In this document: piece by piece, positions 34,790 to 43,820 of the stretch
How the letters are laid out: every line of letters starts with the position of its first letter
How positions within the stretch are numbered: position 1 is the first letter of the stretch
DNA from: Planctomycetes bacterium UBA1146
Lineage (GTDB): Bacteria > Planctomycetota > UBA8108 > UBA1146
NCBI GenBank assembly: GCA_002311345.1
Contig: DCAA01000029.1
Span: forward strand, 85,003-129,678
Reading direction: 5' to 3'
Length of the DNA: 44,676 nucleotides
The notes under the pieces: model-generated
What the model was told of the DNA's origin: nothing
Database searches by the model: none
The model's input: the letters and a program-made list of their open reading frames with translations, nothing else
Position numbers and translations under genes: made by a program

Positions 34790-34862
34790 TGAGAGCAGTT
34801 GGGCTCGAACCAACGACCGACGCCTTAAAAGGGCGTTGCTCTACCAACTGAGCTATGCTCCC
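34790..34862 (-). tRNA. tRNA-Lys (anticodon TTT)
   Basis: The 73-base cloverleaf has acceptor GGGAGCA pairing with TGCTCTC, D-arm GCTCAGTTGGTAGAGC, anticodon loop CTTTTAA giving TTT, and T-arm GTTGGTTCGAGCCCAAC (with one mismatch). CCA is not encoded. It is the first of the two-tRNA transcript and begins about six bases after the predicted transcription start. Confidence 0.97.
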
Positions 34863-34874
34863 ACGCAGCGACGA

Positions 34875-34903
34875 AATGTAACGATGGCACAAAACGCAGT
34901 CAA
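34875..34903 (-). promoter_or_regulatory. Promoter of the tRNA-Lys/tRNA-Glu transcript
   Basis: On the minus strand, TTGACT (34898-34903) and TACATT (34875-34880) are separated by 17 bases. The start would lie about six bases before tRNA-Lys. Together with the terminator at 34650-34690 it makes the tRNA pair an independent unit below frr. Confidence 0.75.
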
Positions 34904-34923
34904 CATCTTCCGCTCGGGCAAAA

Positions 34924-35481
34924 CTAGATCTCCATCAATTCACTGGTTTTTCTTTTGAGATCCTCATCGATCTGATCCTCGATGGTTTTGAGCACATCCT
35001 GGATCTTGCTTTTCGACCGGGTCTGGTCGTCTTCGGAGATATTTCCGTCCTTTTTCGAAGCGTCGACGTGCTTATTGGCATCTCGACGGATATTTCGTAT
35101 CGACACCCGGGATTCTTCAGCGACCTCCTTGGCGCGCGAAACCAGCTGTTTTCTTCTCTCCTCCGACAGTGGAGGGATGATGAGTCGAATCAACTTTCCG
35201 TCATTTTGGGGCGAAATTCCCAGATCAGAGGTGTGGATTGATTTCTCGATTTCAGACAGGGCGGAGCTATCGAACGGCTTGACGACAATCTGATCCGGTT
35301 CAGGGATGGAGATGTTCGCGAGTTGTTTCAGAGGTGTCTGGGTTCCGTAATAATCAACTCGGATGGTTTCCACGAGACCTGGGTGAGCTCTACCGGTCCG
35401 CATACCACGAAATTCATCTCTCATGAAATCCAGGGCTTTTCGCATGCGGTCCTCGGTATCGACTATGAGTTCTTCAACCAT
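34924..35481 (-). CDS. frr: Ribosome recycling factor
   Basis: RRF splits post-termination ribosomes together with EF-G. The 185-residue product is full length, with the conserved GRAHPGLVETIRVDYYGTQTPLKQLANI stretch (in segments), a KPFD motif, IRLIIPPLSEERRKQL and the RNIRRDANK motif. It is the last gene of rpsB-tsf-pyrH-frr, 23 bases after pyrH, the standard bacterial order. Confidence 0.98.
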   Translation of the reverse strand: MVEELIVDTEDRMRKALDFMRDEFRGMRTGRAHPGLVETIRVDYYGTQTPLKQLANISIPEPDQIVVKPFDSSALSEIEKSIHTSDLGISPQNDGKLIRLIIPPLSEERRKQLVSRAKEVAEESRVSIRNIRRDANKHVDASKKDGNISEDDQTRSKSKIQDVLKTIEDQIDEDLKRKTSELMEI

Positions 35482-35504
35482 GATGGGTAAACCTTTCGTT
35501 GAAC

Positions 35505-36218
35505 TCAGGAACTGATTCTGGAACCAACCGGATTCCCCATGATCGCATCGAAGATGGAATCGGGTCGTTTCATGTCAAAAATTGTCAGGGGAATGTTTTG
35601 TTCCCTGCAAAGAGTGAAAGCGGTAGAGTCCATCGCTGCAAGCCCCCTGCTCAGAACTTCATCGAAGGTGATGTGGTCAAACTTATTGGCATCGGGACTC
35701 TTGGCGGGATCGGAGTCGAAAATTCCATCGTGTTTGGTGCCCTTGAGGAGCTCATCCACGTCGAGTTCAGCAGCTCTCAGGGCCGCGCAGGAGTCGGTTG
35801 TGAAAAAGGGATTTCCAGTGCCTCCTGCGAGTAGAACGATCTCGTGACGAGCCAGATGTGCGCGTGCGCAACCCGATTCAAATAGTTGCACCTGGGGTAC
35901 AGAGGAATGTGGCCCCATCACCACACAATTTTGCCCTCCCGAGCGAAGATGGGCGCATAGGGCCAGTGCATTGACATGGGTGGCAACCATGCCAATCGCA
36001 TCGGCATCTGTCGGGTGAACACGCTGCTTGGCCCAGTCGGAGCCACGCAGGATGTTGCCGGCTCCGACGACTATGGCGATCTGGACAGTGGAGGAGGCCC
36101 TGAGAATCTGCTGGCACACCATCGTCAACGCGTCGAGATCGAGGCAAGAACCCGATGCCCCGCCGAGCAATTCTCCGCTCAATTTGAGCAGCACACGCCT
36201 CGGTTTACTCTCTGCCAT
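35505..36218 (-). CDS. pyrH: Uridylate kinase (UMP kinase)
   Basis: PyrH phosphorylates UMP to UDP in pyrimidine synthesis and is of the amino-acid-kinase fold. The 237-residue product shows VLLKLSGE at the N-terminus, VVGAGNILRG (the usual VVGGGNIFRG with small changes), ADAIGMVATHVNALAL, LLAGGTGNPFFTTDSCAALRAAEL, and KHDGIFDSDP. The length is normal. It sits 32 bases after tsf. Confidence 0.97.
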   Translation of the reverse strand: MAESKPRRVLLKLSGELLGGASGSCLDLDALTMVCQQILRASSTVQIAIVVGAGNILRGSDWAKQRVHPTDADAIGMVATHVNALALCAHLRSGGQNCVVMGPHSSVPQVQLFESGCARAHLARHEIVLLAGGTGNPFFTTDSCAALRAAELDVDELLKGTKHDGIFDSDPAKSPDANKFDHITFDEVLSRGLAAMDSTAFTLCREQNIPLTIFDMKRPDSIFDAIMGNPVGSRISS

Positions 36219-36250
36219 TTACCCCTGCCCGATCAGGAACCTGTGGCCGG

Positions 36251-36841
36251 TTACTCACCAATCTGGATGCGATGGAAGCAGGTGATCTGGATGTTTTCCC
36301 CGATGACAGCAATGGCATCCGTGAGAAGTTGTTGAATGGACTTCTTGTCATCTTTGATGAAAGCCTGATTCATCAGGCAAACTTCGCTGTAGTACTTCTG
36401 GAGTTTGCCCTCGACGATGTTGCCACGGATATTCTCAGGCTTTTCTTTGACCTGCTCGGTGTAAATTTCTCGCTCTCGAGCGATCAATTGCGGATCGAGT
36501 TCATCAGGGGTCAATGCTGAAGGATTCATTGCAGCAATGTGCATGGCAATATCCTTGATGAGCACCTGGAACTGCTCATTCTTTGCAACAAAATCTGTTT
36601 CGCAGAGGACTTCGACGATCACGCCGATCTTGCCGTTGGAGTGGACGTAAGACCCAACCCAACCCTGAGTGGTGGCCCGGCCGGATCTTTTAGCGGCCAT
36701 CTGGACACCTCTCTTGCGGAGCAGGTCGATGGCGTTTTCTATGTCACCTTCCGACTCTCGCAGCGCCTTCTTGCATTCCATCATTCCCACGCCGGTTTTT
36801 TTTCTCAATTCCGCCACGGTTTTGGCGTCGATGTCACTCAT
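36251..36841 (-). CDS. tsf: Elongation factor Ts, short form
   Basis: EF-Ts is the nucleotide exchange factor for EF-Tu. The 196-residue product has the N-terminal UBA-like domain (VAELRKKTGVGMMECKKAL), AAKRSGRATTQGWVG, and the core VEVLCETDFVAKNEQF. It is the short form, about 200 residues, as in Thermus, lacking the second half of the core found in E. coli (283 residues). The ATG at 36841 has GGGAG six bases upstream; the frame up to 36907 overlaps rpsB. Confidence 0.97.
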   Translation of the reverse strand: MSDIDAKTVAELRKKTGVGMMECKKALRESEGDIENAIDLLRKRGVQMAAKRSGRATTQGWVGSYVHSNGKIGVIVEVLCETDFVAKNEQFQVLIKDIAMHIAAMNPSALTPDELDPQLIAREREIYTEQVKEKPENIRGNIVEGKLQKYYSEVCLMNQAFIKDDKKSIQQLLTDAIAVIGENIQITCFHRIQIGE

Positions 36842-36884
36842 GTTACTCCCGTTCCGCCAGGATCTTGAAGATCGGCGTTGACCA

Positions 36885-37844
36885 TTACTTCGTCTCTGCG
36901 CTGTCACCGACGGTTGTCGTGGAATCGTCGCCAGATTTACTGGTCCCTTTGGCTTCGGATTTTTTCTTGTCGGGGCCGACTACAATTGTCGGTTTGGATT
37001 TTTCTGACTCGGCTTCACTGGTGCCGGGAGCAGGTTGAGGAGCAGAATAGGGTTTGGAACGAGCTTCCTTGAGATCGGTGGTGCTTCGTTCTTTCTCCTT
37101 CACTTTGGCTTTTTGTTCCTCTGCTGCTTTCTTCTGGGCCTCCTCTTTTTGACGCGCCGCCAACTTGTCCTTACCTGCGATGATGGAATCAACAAGTTGG
37201 CTAAGAATGACCTCGATACTCCGGAAAGCGTCATCGTTTCCTGGGATGGCGATGTCGACAAGTCTTGGATCGCAATCGGTATCAACGATACCAATGACCG
37301 GAATGTTGCGCTTTCTGGCCTCTTTGACCGCGATCTGGTCACGAAGAACATCGACTGCGATGAGAGCACCAGGGAGGCGAGTCATGTTACGGACGCCTTC
37401 CAGATTTCGGAAGATCTTGCGACGCTCCCGCTCCATCTTGGCGATTTCCTTCTTGCCACGTTTGGAGAGCGATTCGTCGGAAAGTTCTTTCTCCAGTTCT
37501 TCGAGACGCCTCAGGCGACTTCGAATCGTCTGGTAGTTGGTCAGGGTCCCCCCCAGCCAGCGGTGAACACAAAAATGCATGCCACATCTTGCAGACTGCT
37601 CTCTGACAACTTCGCGAGCCTGTGATTTGGTTCCGACGAAGACCACTTCATGGCCGGCCTCGACAATATGCTCGAGGAAGTGCTGCGCCCGAACGATCCC
37701 GCGAACAGTTTCACGAAGATCGATGACGTGGATCTTGTTGTGTTTCTGGTGAATGTAGGGAGCCATGGCAGGATGCCAGCGGCTGGAACGATGACCGAAG
37801 TGGACGCCTGCTTCGATGAGTTCCTGGATCTGCATTCCGGACAT
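36885..37844 (-). CDS. rpsB: Ribosomal protein S2 with a C-terminal low-complexity tail
   Basis: S2 is a small-subunit protein needed for S1 binding. The 319-residue product has the S2 core (about 1-235): LIEAGVHFGHRSSRWHPAM, IHVIDLRETV, FVGTKSQAREVV, RWLGGTLTNYQTIRSRL, RLPGALIAVDV, and the NIPVIGIVDTDCDP stretch. Beyond the core are ~85 extra residues rich in Lys, Glu, Ser, Thr and Pro with no domain. The ATG at 37844 has AAAGGA upstream. It is the first gene of the rpsB-tsf-pyrH-frr operon, with a promoter candidate at 37984-38012 and a ~130-base leader that could carry autoregulation. Confidence 0.97.
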   Translation of the reverse strand: MSGMQIQELIEAGVHFGHRSSRWHPAMAPYIHQKHNKIHVIDLRETVRGIVRAQHFLEHIVEAGHEVVFVGTKSQAREVVREQSARCGMHFCVHRWLGGTLTNYQTIRSRLRRLEELEKELSDESLSKRGKKEIAKMERERRKIFRNLEGVRNMTRLPGALIAVDVLRDQIAVKEARKRNIPVIGIVDTDCDPRLVDIAIPGNDDAFRSIEVILSQLVDSIIAGKDKLAARQKEEAQKKAAEEQKAKVKEKERSTTDLKEARSKPYSAPQPAPGTSEAESEKSKPTIVVGPDKKKSEAKGTSKSGDDSTTTVGDSAETK

Positions 37845-37983
37845 TGCGGGTCCTTTCGTAGCTCCGCTGAGGGGCCCTCTCGGCAGGTAACCCACGGAGT
37901 GAAAGTTTCAAGTAAGCGAAAATACGACCTGAGAACCGCCCAGGAAGGAGAGATCCGCCATTGAGGAGTCCCTCGGAAGCCAC

Positions 37984-38012
37984 AAGATAGCCAGCGGAGG
38001 ATCAGCCATCAA
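37984..38012 (-). promoter_or_regulatory. Possible promoter of the rpsB operon
   Basis: On the minus strand, TTGATG (38007-38012) and TATCTT (37984-37989) are separated by 17 bases, each matching consensus at four of six positions. The predicted leader is about 130 bases. This is a moderate match in the only spacer upstream of rpsB. Confidence 0.45.
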
Positions 38013-38050
38013 TCGAATCAAAGTGGTCGAGGGACCGCCAGAGGGCCGTA

Positions 38051-39055
38051 TCAGGCTTTTTCCAGGCGATTTCCGCGGTCGCGAAGGCTCTCGATCACCT
38101 GGGTGGCTGCTTCCATGGCCCTGCGGCCCTGAGTGCCAGTGACCGCTGGTTGGCGTTGGCCCGTGGCTGCCCCGAGAAATGACTCCAGTTCGGCCCGCAA
38201 TGGTTCGGTGGGTTCGATGTCAAGAGGAGATTGCTGAAGGTGTTCAGAGAGAAAGTCTTCGACCCCATCAGGGGCTTCGATTCTGCCAGCAGAATCGAGA
38301 AAGTCTGAGGGGTCATAGTTGGCATCGAGAGAGACGTGGAATCCTTGTTGCTGAACCAGATCAAGACTGACGTATTGATTCGGACCGAAGATTCTGACCT
38401 TGCGAGCCCTGTTGAGTGCCACACGGCTGGTCTTCACGATCGCGGTTGCTCCTCGAGCAAAACTGAGCCTTGCATGCGCGAGGTCTTCATAGGGTGAAAG
38501 GACGGCACAGCCATGAGCATCGACGGACACCAGATCATCGTCGATGAGATGAAGAGCGATATCGATGTCGTGGATCATCAAATCATTGACGACGCTGATT
38601 TCAGTGGAACGAAGAGAGAATGGGTGAATCCGGTCGCACTCGATGAAAACGGGTCTTTTTACCAGGTGAATCGCTGCACGGATAACTGGATTGAATCGTT
38701 CAATATGTCCCACCTGCAGGACAGATCCGGAATCTCTGGCAGCCTGACAGATCCGATCCGCTTGCTCCAGGGTTGCCGCAAGAGGTTTTTCGACCAGCAC
38801 CGCCTTGCCAGCCTCGATGAATGGAAGGGCTGTTTCCAGGTGGAACGGAGTCGGAGTCACGATGCTAACGGCATCGACTTGTTCGAGTGCGTATTCGATG
38901 GAAGGGAATACTTGGCAATCCTGGAGGTCGGCGATTTCCTGTGCTTTTTCGCGAGAAGTGTCGAACACCCCCACCAGTTCTGCCTCGGGGATCTCGCGCC
39001 AGATTCTGGCATGAGCGCTCCCCAGGTGACCGACACCGACCACACCGATTCTCAT
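38051..39055 (-). CDS. Gfo/Idh/MocA-family oxidoreductase, GnnA-like position
   Basis: The 334-residue product is an NAD(P)-dependent sugar oxidoreductase: Rossmann fold with IGVVGVGHLGSAHARIW at the start, IVTPTPFHLETALPFIEAGKAVLVEKPLA (in segments) with the catalytic EKP lysine, and GHIERFNPV and IHDIDIALHL in the C-terminal domain. The ATG at 39055 has a near-perfect AGGAGGT upstream. It directly follows lpxA (12 bases). In Leptospira and Acidithiobacillus a Gfo/Idh enzyme, GnnA, next to lpxA oxidises UDP-GlcNAc for a diamino-sugar lipid A. The partner transaminase GnnB is not in the window, so the activity is inferred from position only. Confidence 0.88.
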   Translation of the reverse strand: MRIGVVGVGHLGSAHARIWREIPEAELVGVFDTSREKAQEIADLQDCQVFPSIEYALEQVDAVSIVTPTPFHLETALPFIEAGKAVLVEKPLAATLEQADRICQAARDSGSVLQVGHIERFNPVIRAAIHLVKRPVFIECDRIHPFSLRSTEISVVNDLMIHDIDIALHLIDDDLVSVDAHGCAVLSPYEDLAHARLSFARGATAIVKTSRVALNRARKVRIFGPNQYVSLDLVQQQGFHVSLDANYDPSDFLDSAGRIEAPDGVEDFLSEHLQQSPLDIEPTEPLRAELESFLGAATGQRQPAVTGTQGRRAMEAATQVIESLRDRGNRLEKA

Positions 39056-39067
39056 GCCGGATACCTC

Positions 39068-39853
39068 CTAGGGCTGACGAGCACGGCCCTGGCGACCTTC
39101 TTCAGTAGCCCGGAGGAACGTGCGCAGATGAATACCTTCCTCGGGGACATTGCCTCTTCGTTCTAACAGTTCGAAAGCTTCACGGCGAATCATGTTGTTG
39201 TTATAGAGCAGACGCTGGGCTTCCTTGAGCCAGGTGCACACTTCTTCCGAGATGCCTGCCCTCTTCATGCCAACTGAATTGACCGCCCTGACCCTTGAAG
39301 GATTTCCTTCGGTGATCAGATACGGAGGGATGTCGGTGGTGACTCTGGTCATACCTCCGACAAAAGCGAGCCTGCCGACTGTCGAGTAATGATGTACTGC
39401 GGCCAGGCCACCGAATCCGACCTGATCTTCCACGACGACATGGCCGCCCAGGAGTACACCGTTGGCCATGATCACCCGGTTCCCAACGGAACAGTCGTGG
39501 GCGATGTGGGAACTGGCAAGGATCAGGCAGGCATCGCCGACCCTGGTGACTCCGCCACCTTGCATCGTTCCCCGGTTCACAGTGCAATGCTCACGAAATA
39601 GATTATCAGAACCGATTTCTGCCCAGGTCTCTTCACCATCCCACTTCTTGTCCTGAGGATCGCCTCCCAGCACCGCTCCAGGATGGATCACATTTCGTTC
39701 GCCGATCCTGGTGTTGCAGATCACTGAAGAGTTGTGGTGAAGCACACAACCGGATCCGATGAATACCTGGGGACCGATGTAAACTCCCGGCCCGATTTCC
39801 ACATCGGGTGCAATCTCTGCACCTGGATCGATGAAAGCGGACGGATGAATCAA
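39068..39853 (-). CDS. lpxA: UDP-N-acetylglucosamine acyltransferase
   Basis: LpxA adds the first acyl chain of lipid A. The 261-residue product has the left-handed beta-helix of hexapeptide repeats (about 1-185; IHPSAFIDPGAEIAPDVEIGPGVYIGP and onward), the catalytic-histidine segment ASSHIAHDC, and the helical C-terminal domain. A conserved region with DPQDKKWDGE (in E. coli PQDLKY-GE) is visible. The start is TTG at 39853 with GAGGAGG eight bases upstream. It sits 12 bases after lpxC/fabZ. Confidence 0.97.
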   Translation of the reverse strand: MIHPSAFIDPGAEIAPDVEIGPGVYIGPQVFIGSGCVLHHNSSVICNTRIGERNVIHPGAVLGGDPQDKKWDGEETWAEIGSDNLFREHCTVNRGTMQGGGVTRVGDACLILASSHIAHDCSVGNRVIMANGVLLGGHVVVEDQVGFGGLAAVHHYSTVGRLAFVGGMTRVTTDIPPYLITEGNPSRVRAVNSVGMKRAGISEEVCTWLKEAQRLLYNNNMIRREAFELLERRGNVPEEGIHLRTFLRATEEGRQGRARQP

Positions 39854-39865
39854 AACAGAGCCTCC

Positions 39866-41170
39866 TCAGTTTGCATCAACGATCATGAACCTGATCGTAG
39901 CCTCTGTTACCGTTTTACCGTCCACAGTCGCTTTGACCTGAACTTGCGCCGTTCTCTCCCGGAGTCTCTTCAATTCCGCTTCGAGGATCAGTTGATCTCC
40001 GGGGACAACCGTCTTACGAAATTTGACATCATCGATGCCCAGAATATATGCGATGCGGTTGGAGTCGGCACTGCTCCTCAGTAATAGAATTCCAGAAAGT
40101 TGTGCCAGAGCCTCCAGCTGGAGGACCCCGGGCATCACCGGTTGACCCGGAAAATGCCCCTGAAAGTACTCTTCGTTGAAGGAAACGTTCTTGAGCCCAA
40201 CTGCACGGACTCCTTCTTCTACCTCGAGTACTCTGTCGACGAGCAGGAATGGATATCGATGTGGGAGTACTTTCTGAATATCACGAATCTCGAGACCGTG
40301 TGGGGCTTTGATGAGAACGTCCTCGAGTTCGCGTTCCCTCACGTGGGCTTCTGCGATGCGAGCGGAGAGTTCGGCATTGAGACCATGGCCACTACGATGA
40401 GCGATGATGTGTCCTGAGAGGGAGCACCGAAGAATATAGCAATCGCCAATCAGGTCGAGGATCTTGTGGCGCGCGGGCTCATCAGGCAGACGGAAATCGG
40501 GTGCTTTCCCGTCTCCACCGATGACTATGGTGTTGTCCTTTGTCGCCCCCTTGCCGAGGCCCCGTACCTGTAAATCCTTGACCTCGGATTCGAGCACGAA
40601 AGTCCGGGCGGGCGCGATTTCTTCACGGAAACTCTTCTCGTCGATCACGATATCGACGGTCTGGCTGAAACCTGGATCGACATCGTACTGCAGTGTGTAG
40701 GTGACCCTGAAGCCATCTCCAGGCAGAGCGACCGCGCTCGCCTTGCCCTCGTGGGCAGATACAGGAGTTTTTATCGCCAGGGTGCGCCCACGCGAACCCT
40801 GTTCTGCGAGCCCAGTTTCTCCGATGGCCTCGAGGAAAGGCAAGGCGCTGCCATCGAGCCCCGGGATCTCGGGGCCGTCGATTTCACATCTGAGATTTTC
40901 TATTCCCAGTACATGGAGAACGGAGAGAAGATGTTCACAGGTGTGAACCTCTACGTCACCGACACCAAAGGTGGTGCGGCGCGGTTGTTTTCTCAGAGTA
41001 TCGAGACCTAGTGGTATTTCGAGTTCCGGATCGACATCGGTCCTGACAAAAACGATGCCTGAATCAGGATCAGCCGGGAGCAGCCTCATCGTCGAGGAGA
41101 CGCCGGAATGAAGCCCTATCCCTTCGAGGACTGTTTCTCCGCAGATGGTCTGCTGGATTGCACTGGTCAA
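39866..41170 (-). CDS. lpxC: Fused LpxC deacetylase / FabZ dehydratase
   Basis: A single 434-residue protein joins two enzymes. Residues about 1-285 are LpxC, the zinc deacetylase that commits to lipid A: GIGLHSG, TCEHLLSVLHVLGI, PGLDGSALPF, ARHKILDLIGD and the HRSGHGLNAEL motif carry the zinc and catalytic residues. Residues about 300-434 are FabZ, 3-hydroxyacyl-ACP dehydratase: LPHRYPFLLVDRVLE, then GHFPGQPVMPGVLQLEALAQ with the catalytic His and Glu. The fusion is known from Bacteroidetes and planctomycete-group bacteria. The TTG start at 41170 overlaps the upstream stop (TTGA); a longer frame to 41239 lies inside that gene. Confidence 0.95.
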   Translation of the reverse strand: MTSAIQQTICGETVLEGIGLHSGVSSTMRLLPADPDSGIVFVRTDVDPELEIPLGLDTLRKQPRRTTFGVGDVEVHTCEHLLSVLHVLGIENLRCEIDGPEIPGLDGSALPFLEAIGETGLAEQGSRGRTLAIKTPVSAHEGKASAVALPGDGFRVTYTLQYDVDPGFSQTVDIVIDEKSFREEIAPARTFVLESEVKDLQVRGLGKGATKDNTIVIGGDGKAPDFRLPDEPARHKILDLIGDCYILRCSLSGHIIAHRSGHGLNAELSARIAEAHVRERELEDVLIKAPHGLEIRDIQKVLPHRYPFLLVDRVLEVEEGVRAVGLKNVSFNEEYFQGHFPGQPVMPGVLQLEALAQLSGILLLRSSADSNRIAYILGIDDVKFRKTVVPGDQLILEAELKRLRERTAQVQVKATVDGKTVTEATIRFMIVDAN

Positions 41171-41742
41171 CGGCCACCCGCCTTGGCAGAAACCCTGGAA
41201 ATCACATCGACCGTGATATCGAGTTCCGGTTTGGCCCATACACTGACGTAGACCTTGAAATCAGCGCCCCGGGCGACGTTGTTGACGACCAGATCGAGTT
41301 CTCTTTCCTTGGCGACTTCTTCGATGGCGTCCCTGACGATCTTGACGAGGCTGTCTCGGCGAGTCTTGAAACTGGCAGCAAACTCCTTCTCGAAGTCCTC
41401 TCGTAACCAGATGGCCTCTGCATTGCTCAGGGCGATTTTCTTCTCGACTTCACGACGCCCCTCGGATCCCGGTTGTAGTTGCTGAGCCTCCTGATCGAGC
41501 CTGCGAATCGCTTTTTCCCGCTCCAGCAGGTCCTTTTCCATGCGATTTTTCAGAGCATTGAACTCGGCAGTGAGCAATTTCCCCTGCGGTATCTGATCGA
41601 GCACGACCTGAACGTCACAGACCCCGATCCGGTGCGATTCCAGCTGGTAGGGAACGCCGGAAACGCTGTTTCCGACGGCAACTGCGGCACAGATTGCCAG
41701 GAAAACAAGGCAGGCGGATTTGAGATCGAATTTTGATGACAT
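41167..41742 (-). CDS. skp: OmpH/Skp-family periplasmic chaperone
   Basis: Skp-type chaperones escort unfolded outer-membrane proteins through the periplasm. The 191-residue product has a signal peptide (hydrophobic core about 9-24), a beta start (IGVCDVQVVLDQIPQGK), a long charged coiled coil (about 60-150), and a final beta segment (LDLVVNNVARGADFKVY). This matches the OmpH family layout. The ATG at 41742 has GGGAG upstream. It is the first gene of the lipid A cluster, next to lpxC, as in many Gram-negative genomes. Confidence 0.9.
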   Translation of the reverse strand: MSSKFDLKSACLVFLAICAAVAVGNSVSGVPYQLESHRIGVCDVQVVLDQIPQGKLLTAEFNALKNRMEKDLLEREKAIRRLDQEAQQLQPGSEGRREVEKKIALSNAEAIWLREDFEKEFAASFKTRRDSLVKIVRDAIEEVAKERELDLVVNNVARGADFKVYVSVWAKPELDITVDVISRVSAKAGGR

Positions 41743-41762
41743 ATCTAAACTCCCGGTTCTGA

Positions 41763-43127
41763 TCAGAAAGGCTCGTGCCCGTGCTCGACCATATCAGTGT
41801 GACTCAGGTCTTCAAATCTCAGTCGATCTGGTTGGAACGAAAGTGTGATCTTTCCAACAGGACCCTTTCTTTGTTTGGCAATATTGACTTGAGCGATACC
41901 CTTCGCCTCATCCTTGTCCGGAGAGTAAACCTCCTCACGATATATCAGCATGATGAGGTCTGCATCCTGTTCGATGGAACCAGATTCTCGAAGATCAGAC
42001 ATGCGCGGTCTGTGATCTTCTCGCTGTTCAGTGGCTCTCGAGAGCTGGGAGAGGGCCATGACCGGCACAGAAAGTTCTCTGGCCAACTGTTTGAGGGATC
42101 GTGAAATCTGCGTGATTTCTTGCTGACGGTTTTCTGCACGTCCGCCCATCTCGAGTAGTTGAAGATAGTCCACCACGATCAATCCGAGAGGGTGCCTTTG
42201 ATGAAGGCGACGTGCTCGGGATCGGATCGCCATGACATTCAATTCCGGAGAATCGTCGGTAGTGAGTTGAACAGTTTTGAGTTTGTCGGAAGCCTTCATC
42301 AGGTCTGTCCATTCCTGAGAGTTGAGTTGGCCTTTATGCAACCTGGTTGCGCTGACGCCGGACAGCGCGCAGAGCATTCTGATGATCAACTGAGCATGGC
42401 TCATCTCGAGGCTGAAATAGACCACGTGCTTGCCGTCAACTGCTGAGGCGGCGTTACAGGCGATATTGAGCGCGAGAGTCGTTTTGCCCATGGCGGGTCG
42501 GCCAGCAAGGATCACCAGATCCTGAGGGTGCAGACCATTGGTCATTTCATCGAGGTCACTGAATCCCGTCATGGTGGTACCGAGGTTGCCCTTCTCCCAT
42601 TGGTCGAGCAACTTGAAGCCTTCATCGAGACTCTCCTGGATGCTATGAATGCCGATCCTGCCGTCATCCTTGGCAAGATTCAAAACTCTTGCACCAGCCT
42701 CATCGACGATGTCATTTATATTTCCAGAGCCTGCCCGAGCCCGCGACTCCAAGTCCTGGCACAATTCGATCATACGGCGTCGAAGAGCGGTCTGTTCGAT
42801 GATGGTTGCGTATTCAATCGCGTTGGAACTGGTACGGACTCGTGTCGTCAGTTCAATCACGTACTCTCTGCCACCAGCTTTGTCGAGCAAGCCACTGCTC
42901 TCGAGGCGGTCGATCAAAACGATCGCATCAGTAACACCCTCAGCCGAATAAAGACTTTGCAGTTCTTCGAAGATGATTTTATGGCGAGAAAGGAAGAAGT
43001 CATCAGCTCGAAGTTTGTCAACGATATTGGCGATGTTGCCTCCACCGAGCATCAGTGAACCGAGCAAATTCGATTCGGCATCGGTGTTATTGGGAAGGCT
43101 GTTTGGTGTGTTCTTGATATCTGGCAT
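41763..43127 (-). CDS. dnaB: Replicative DNA helicase DnaB
   Basis: DnaB is the hexameric 5'-3' helicase of the replication fork. The 454-residue product has the N-terminal primase-binding domain (about 10-115; AESNLLGSLML, FFLSRHKIIFEEL) and the RecA-like motor (about 175-440) with Walker A GRPAMGK215TT, Walker B LIVVDYLQLLE, ALSQLSRATEQREDHRPRMSDLRESGSIEQDAD (in segments) and the arginine finger region near the end. No intein is present. A 170-base spacer separates it from rplI; it has weak Shine-Dalgarno and may have its own promoter. Confidence 0.98.
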   Translation of the reverse strand: MPDIKNTPNSLPNNTDAESNLLGSLMLGGGNIANIVDKLRADDFFLSRHKIIFEELQSLYSAEGVTDAIVLIDRLESSGLLDKAGGREYVIELTTRVRTSSNAIEYATIIEQTALRRRMIELCQDLESRARAGSGNINDIVDEAGARVLNLAKDDGRIGIHSIQESLDEGFKLLDQWEKGNLGTTMTGFSDLDEMTNGLHPQDLVILAGRPAMGKTTLALNIACNAASAVDGKHVVYFSLEMSHAQLIIRMLCALSGVSATRLHKGQLNSQEWTDLMKASDKLKTVQLTTDDSPELNVMAIRSRARRLHQRHPLGLIVVDYLQLLEMGGRAENRQQEITQISRSLKQLARELSVPVMALSQLSRATEQREDHRPRMSDLRESGSIEQDADLIMLIYREEVYSPDKDEAKGIAQVNIAKQRKGPVGKITLSFQPDRLRFEDLSHTDMVEHGHEPF

Positions 43128-43297
43128 GAGGAACTCGCTTCGTCGACAAGGCTAAAACCACTGCAACAGGGCCCGGGAAATCATCACCCCCTAAGGAACG
43201 TTGAAACTACCGGAGGCTGTTGAGGGAGGAAAGAGGGCTCCCCGGATGCTTCAGACGGGCGGCCCGAGGAGAGTTCCTCGGTCCAATCAGACCCCCC

Positions 43298-43786
43298 TCA
43301 GGCCCCAGCGGGGGGATCTTCCTGAGAATCGTCCTCCTCGTCGTCCGCCTTGACGACCCATACCTTGATAGTGCATTCCATCTCCGGGTGAATCCTGGCG
43401 ACCAGATTGTAAATCCCGAGTTCCTTGATGGGTTTTTCGAGTTCCAGGCAGGCAGGATCCAGTTCGATCCCGTCAGCATGGAGCTGATCTGCGATGTCTT
43501 GATCGGATACGGAGCCAAACAGGTGTCCTTCTTCGGTTGCCCGGGCGATCAGGGTGCAGGAGCAACCATCGACCGATTCAGCCAACAACTTGAGTCCGGC
43601 CATTCTCTCCTGTTCGTGCACCTCTAACCGACGTTTCTGAGCCTCGATCCATTGCATATTTGCCTGGCCTATCTCGACGCCAATGCCATTTGGAATGAGG
43701 TAATTGCGGGCAAATCCGGACTTCACCTCGACCACATCTCCGAGACTTCCCAGGTTGTCGACGTCCATTTTCAAAAACAATTTCAT
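43298..43786 (-). CDS. rplI: Ribosomal protein L9
   Basis: L9 is a large-subunit protein with two domains joined by a long helix. The 162-residue product starts MKLFLKMDVDNLGSLGDVVEVKSGFARNYLIPNG (in segments), the L9 signature, has the connecting helix at about 40-75, and the C-terminal domain to 148. An acidic tail (DDEEDDSQED) follows. The ATG at 43786 has GGAG upstream; a GTG at 43795 is unlikely. A C6/G6 stem (43292-43297 with 43310-43315) spans the stop codon, and a 7-bp hairpin (43264-43281) lies just after it, without a T-run. Confidence 0.97.
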   Translation of the reverse strand: MKLFLKMDVDNLGSLGDVVEVKSGFARNYLIPNGIGVEIGQANMQWIEAQKRRLEVHEQERMAGLKLLAESVDGCSCTLIARATEEGHLFGSVSDQDIADQLHADGIELDPACLELEKPIKELGIYNLVARIHPEMECTIKVWVVKADDEEDDSQEDPPAGA

Positions 43787-43820
43787 CGGTAACACTCCAG
43801 TTGAAGGGTCTGACTGCGTC

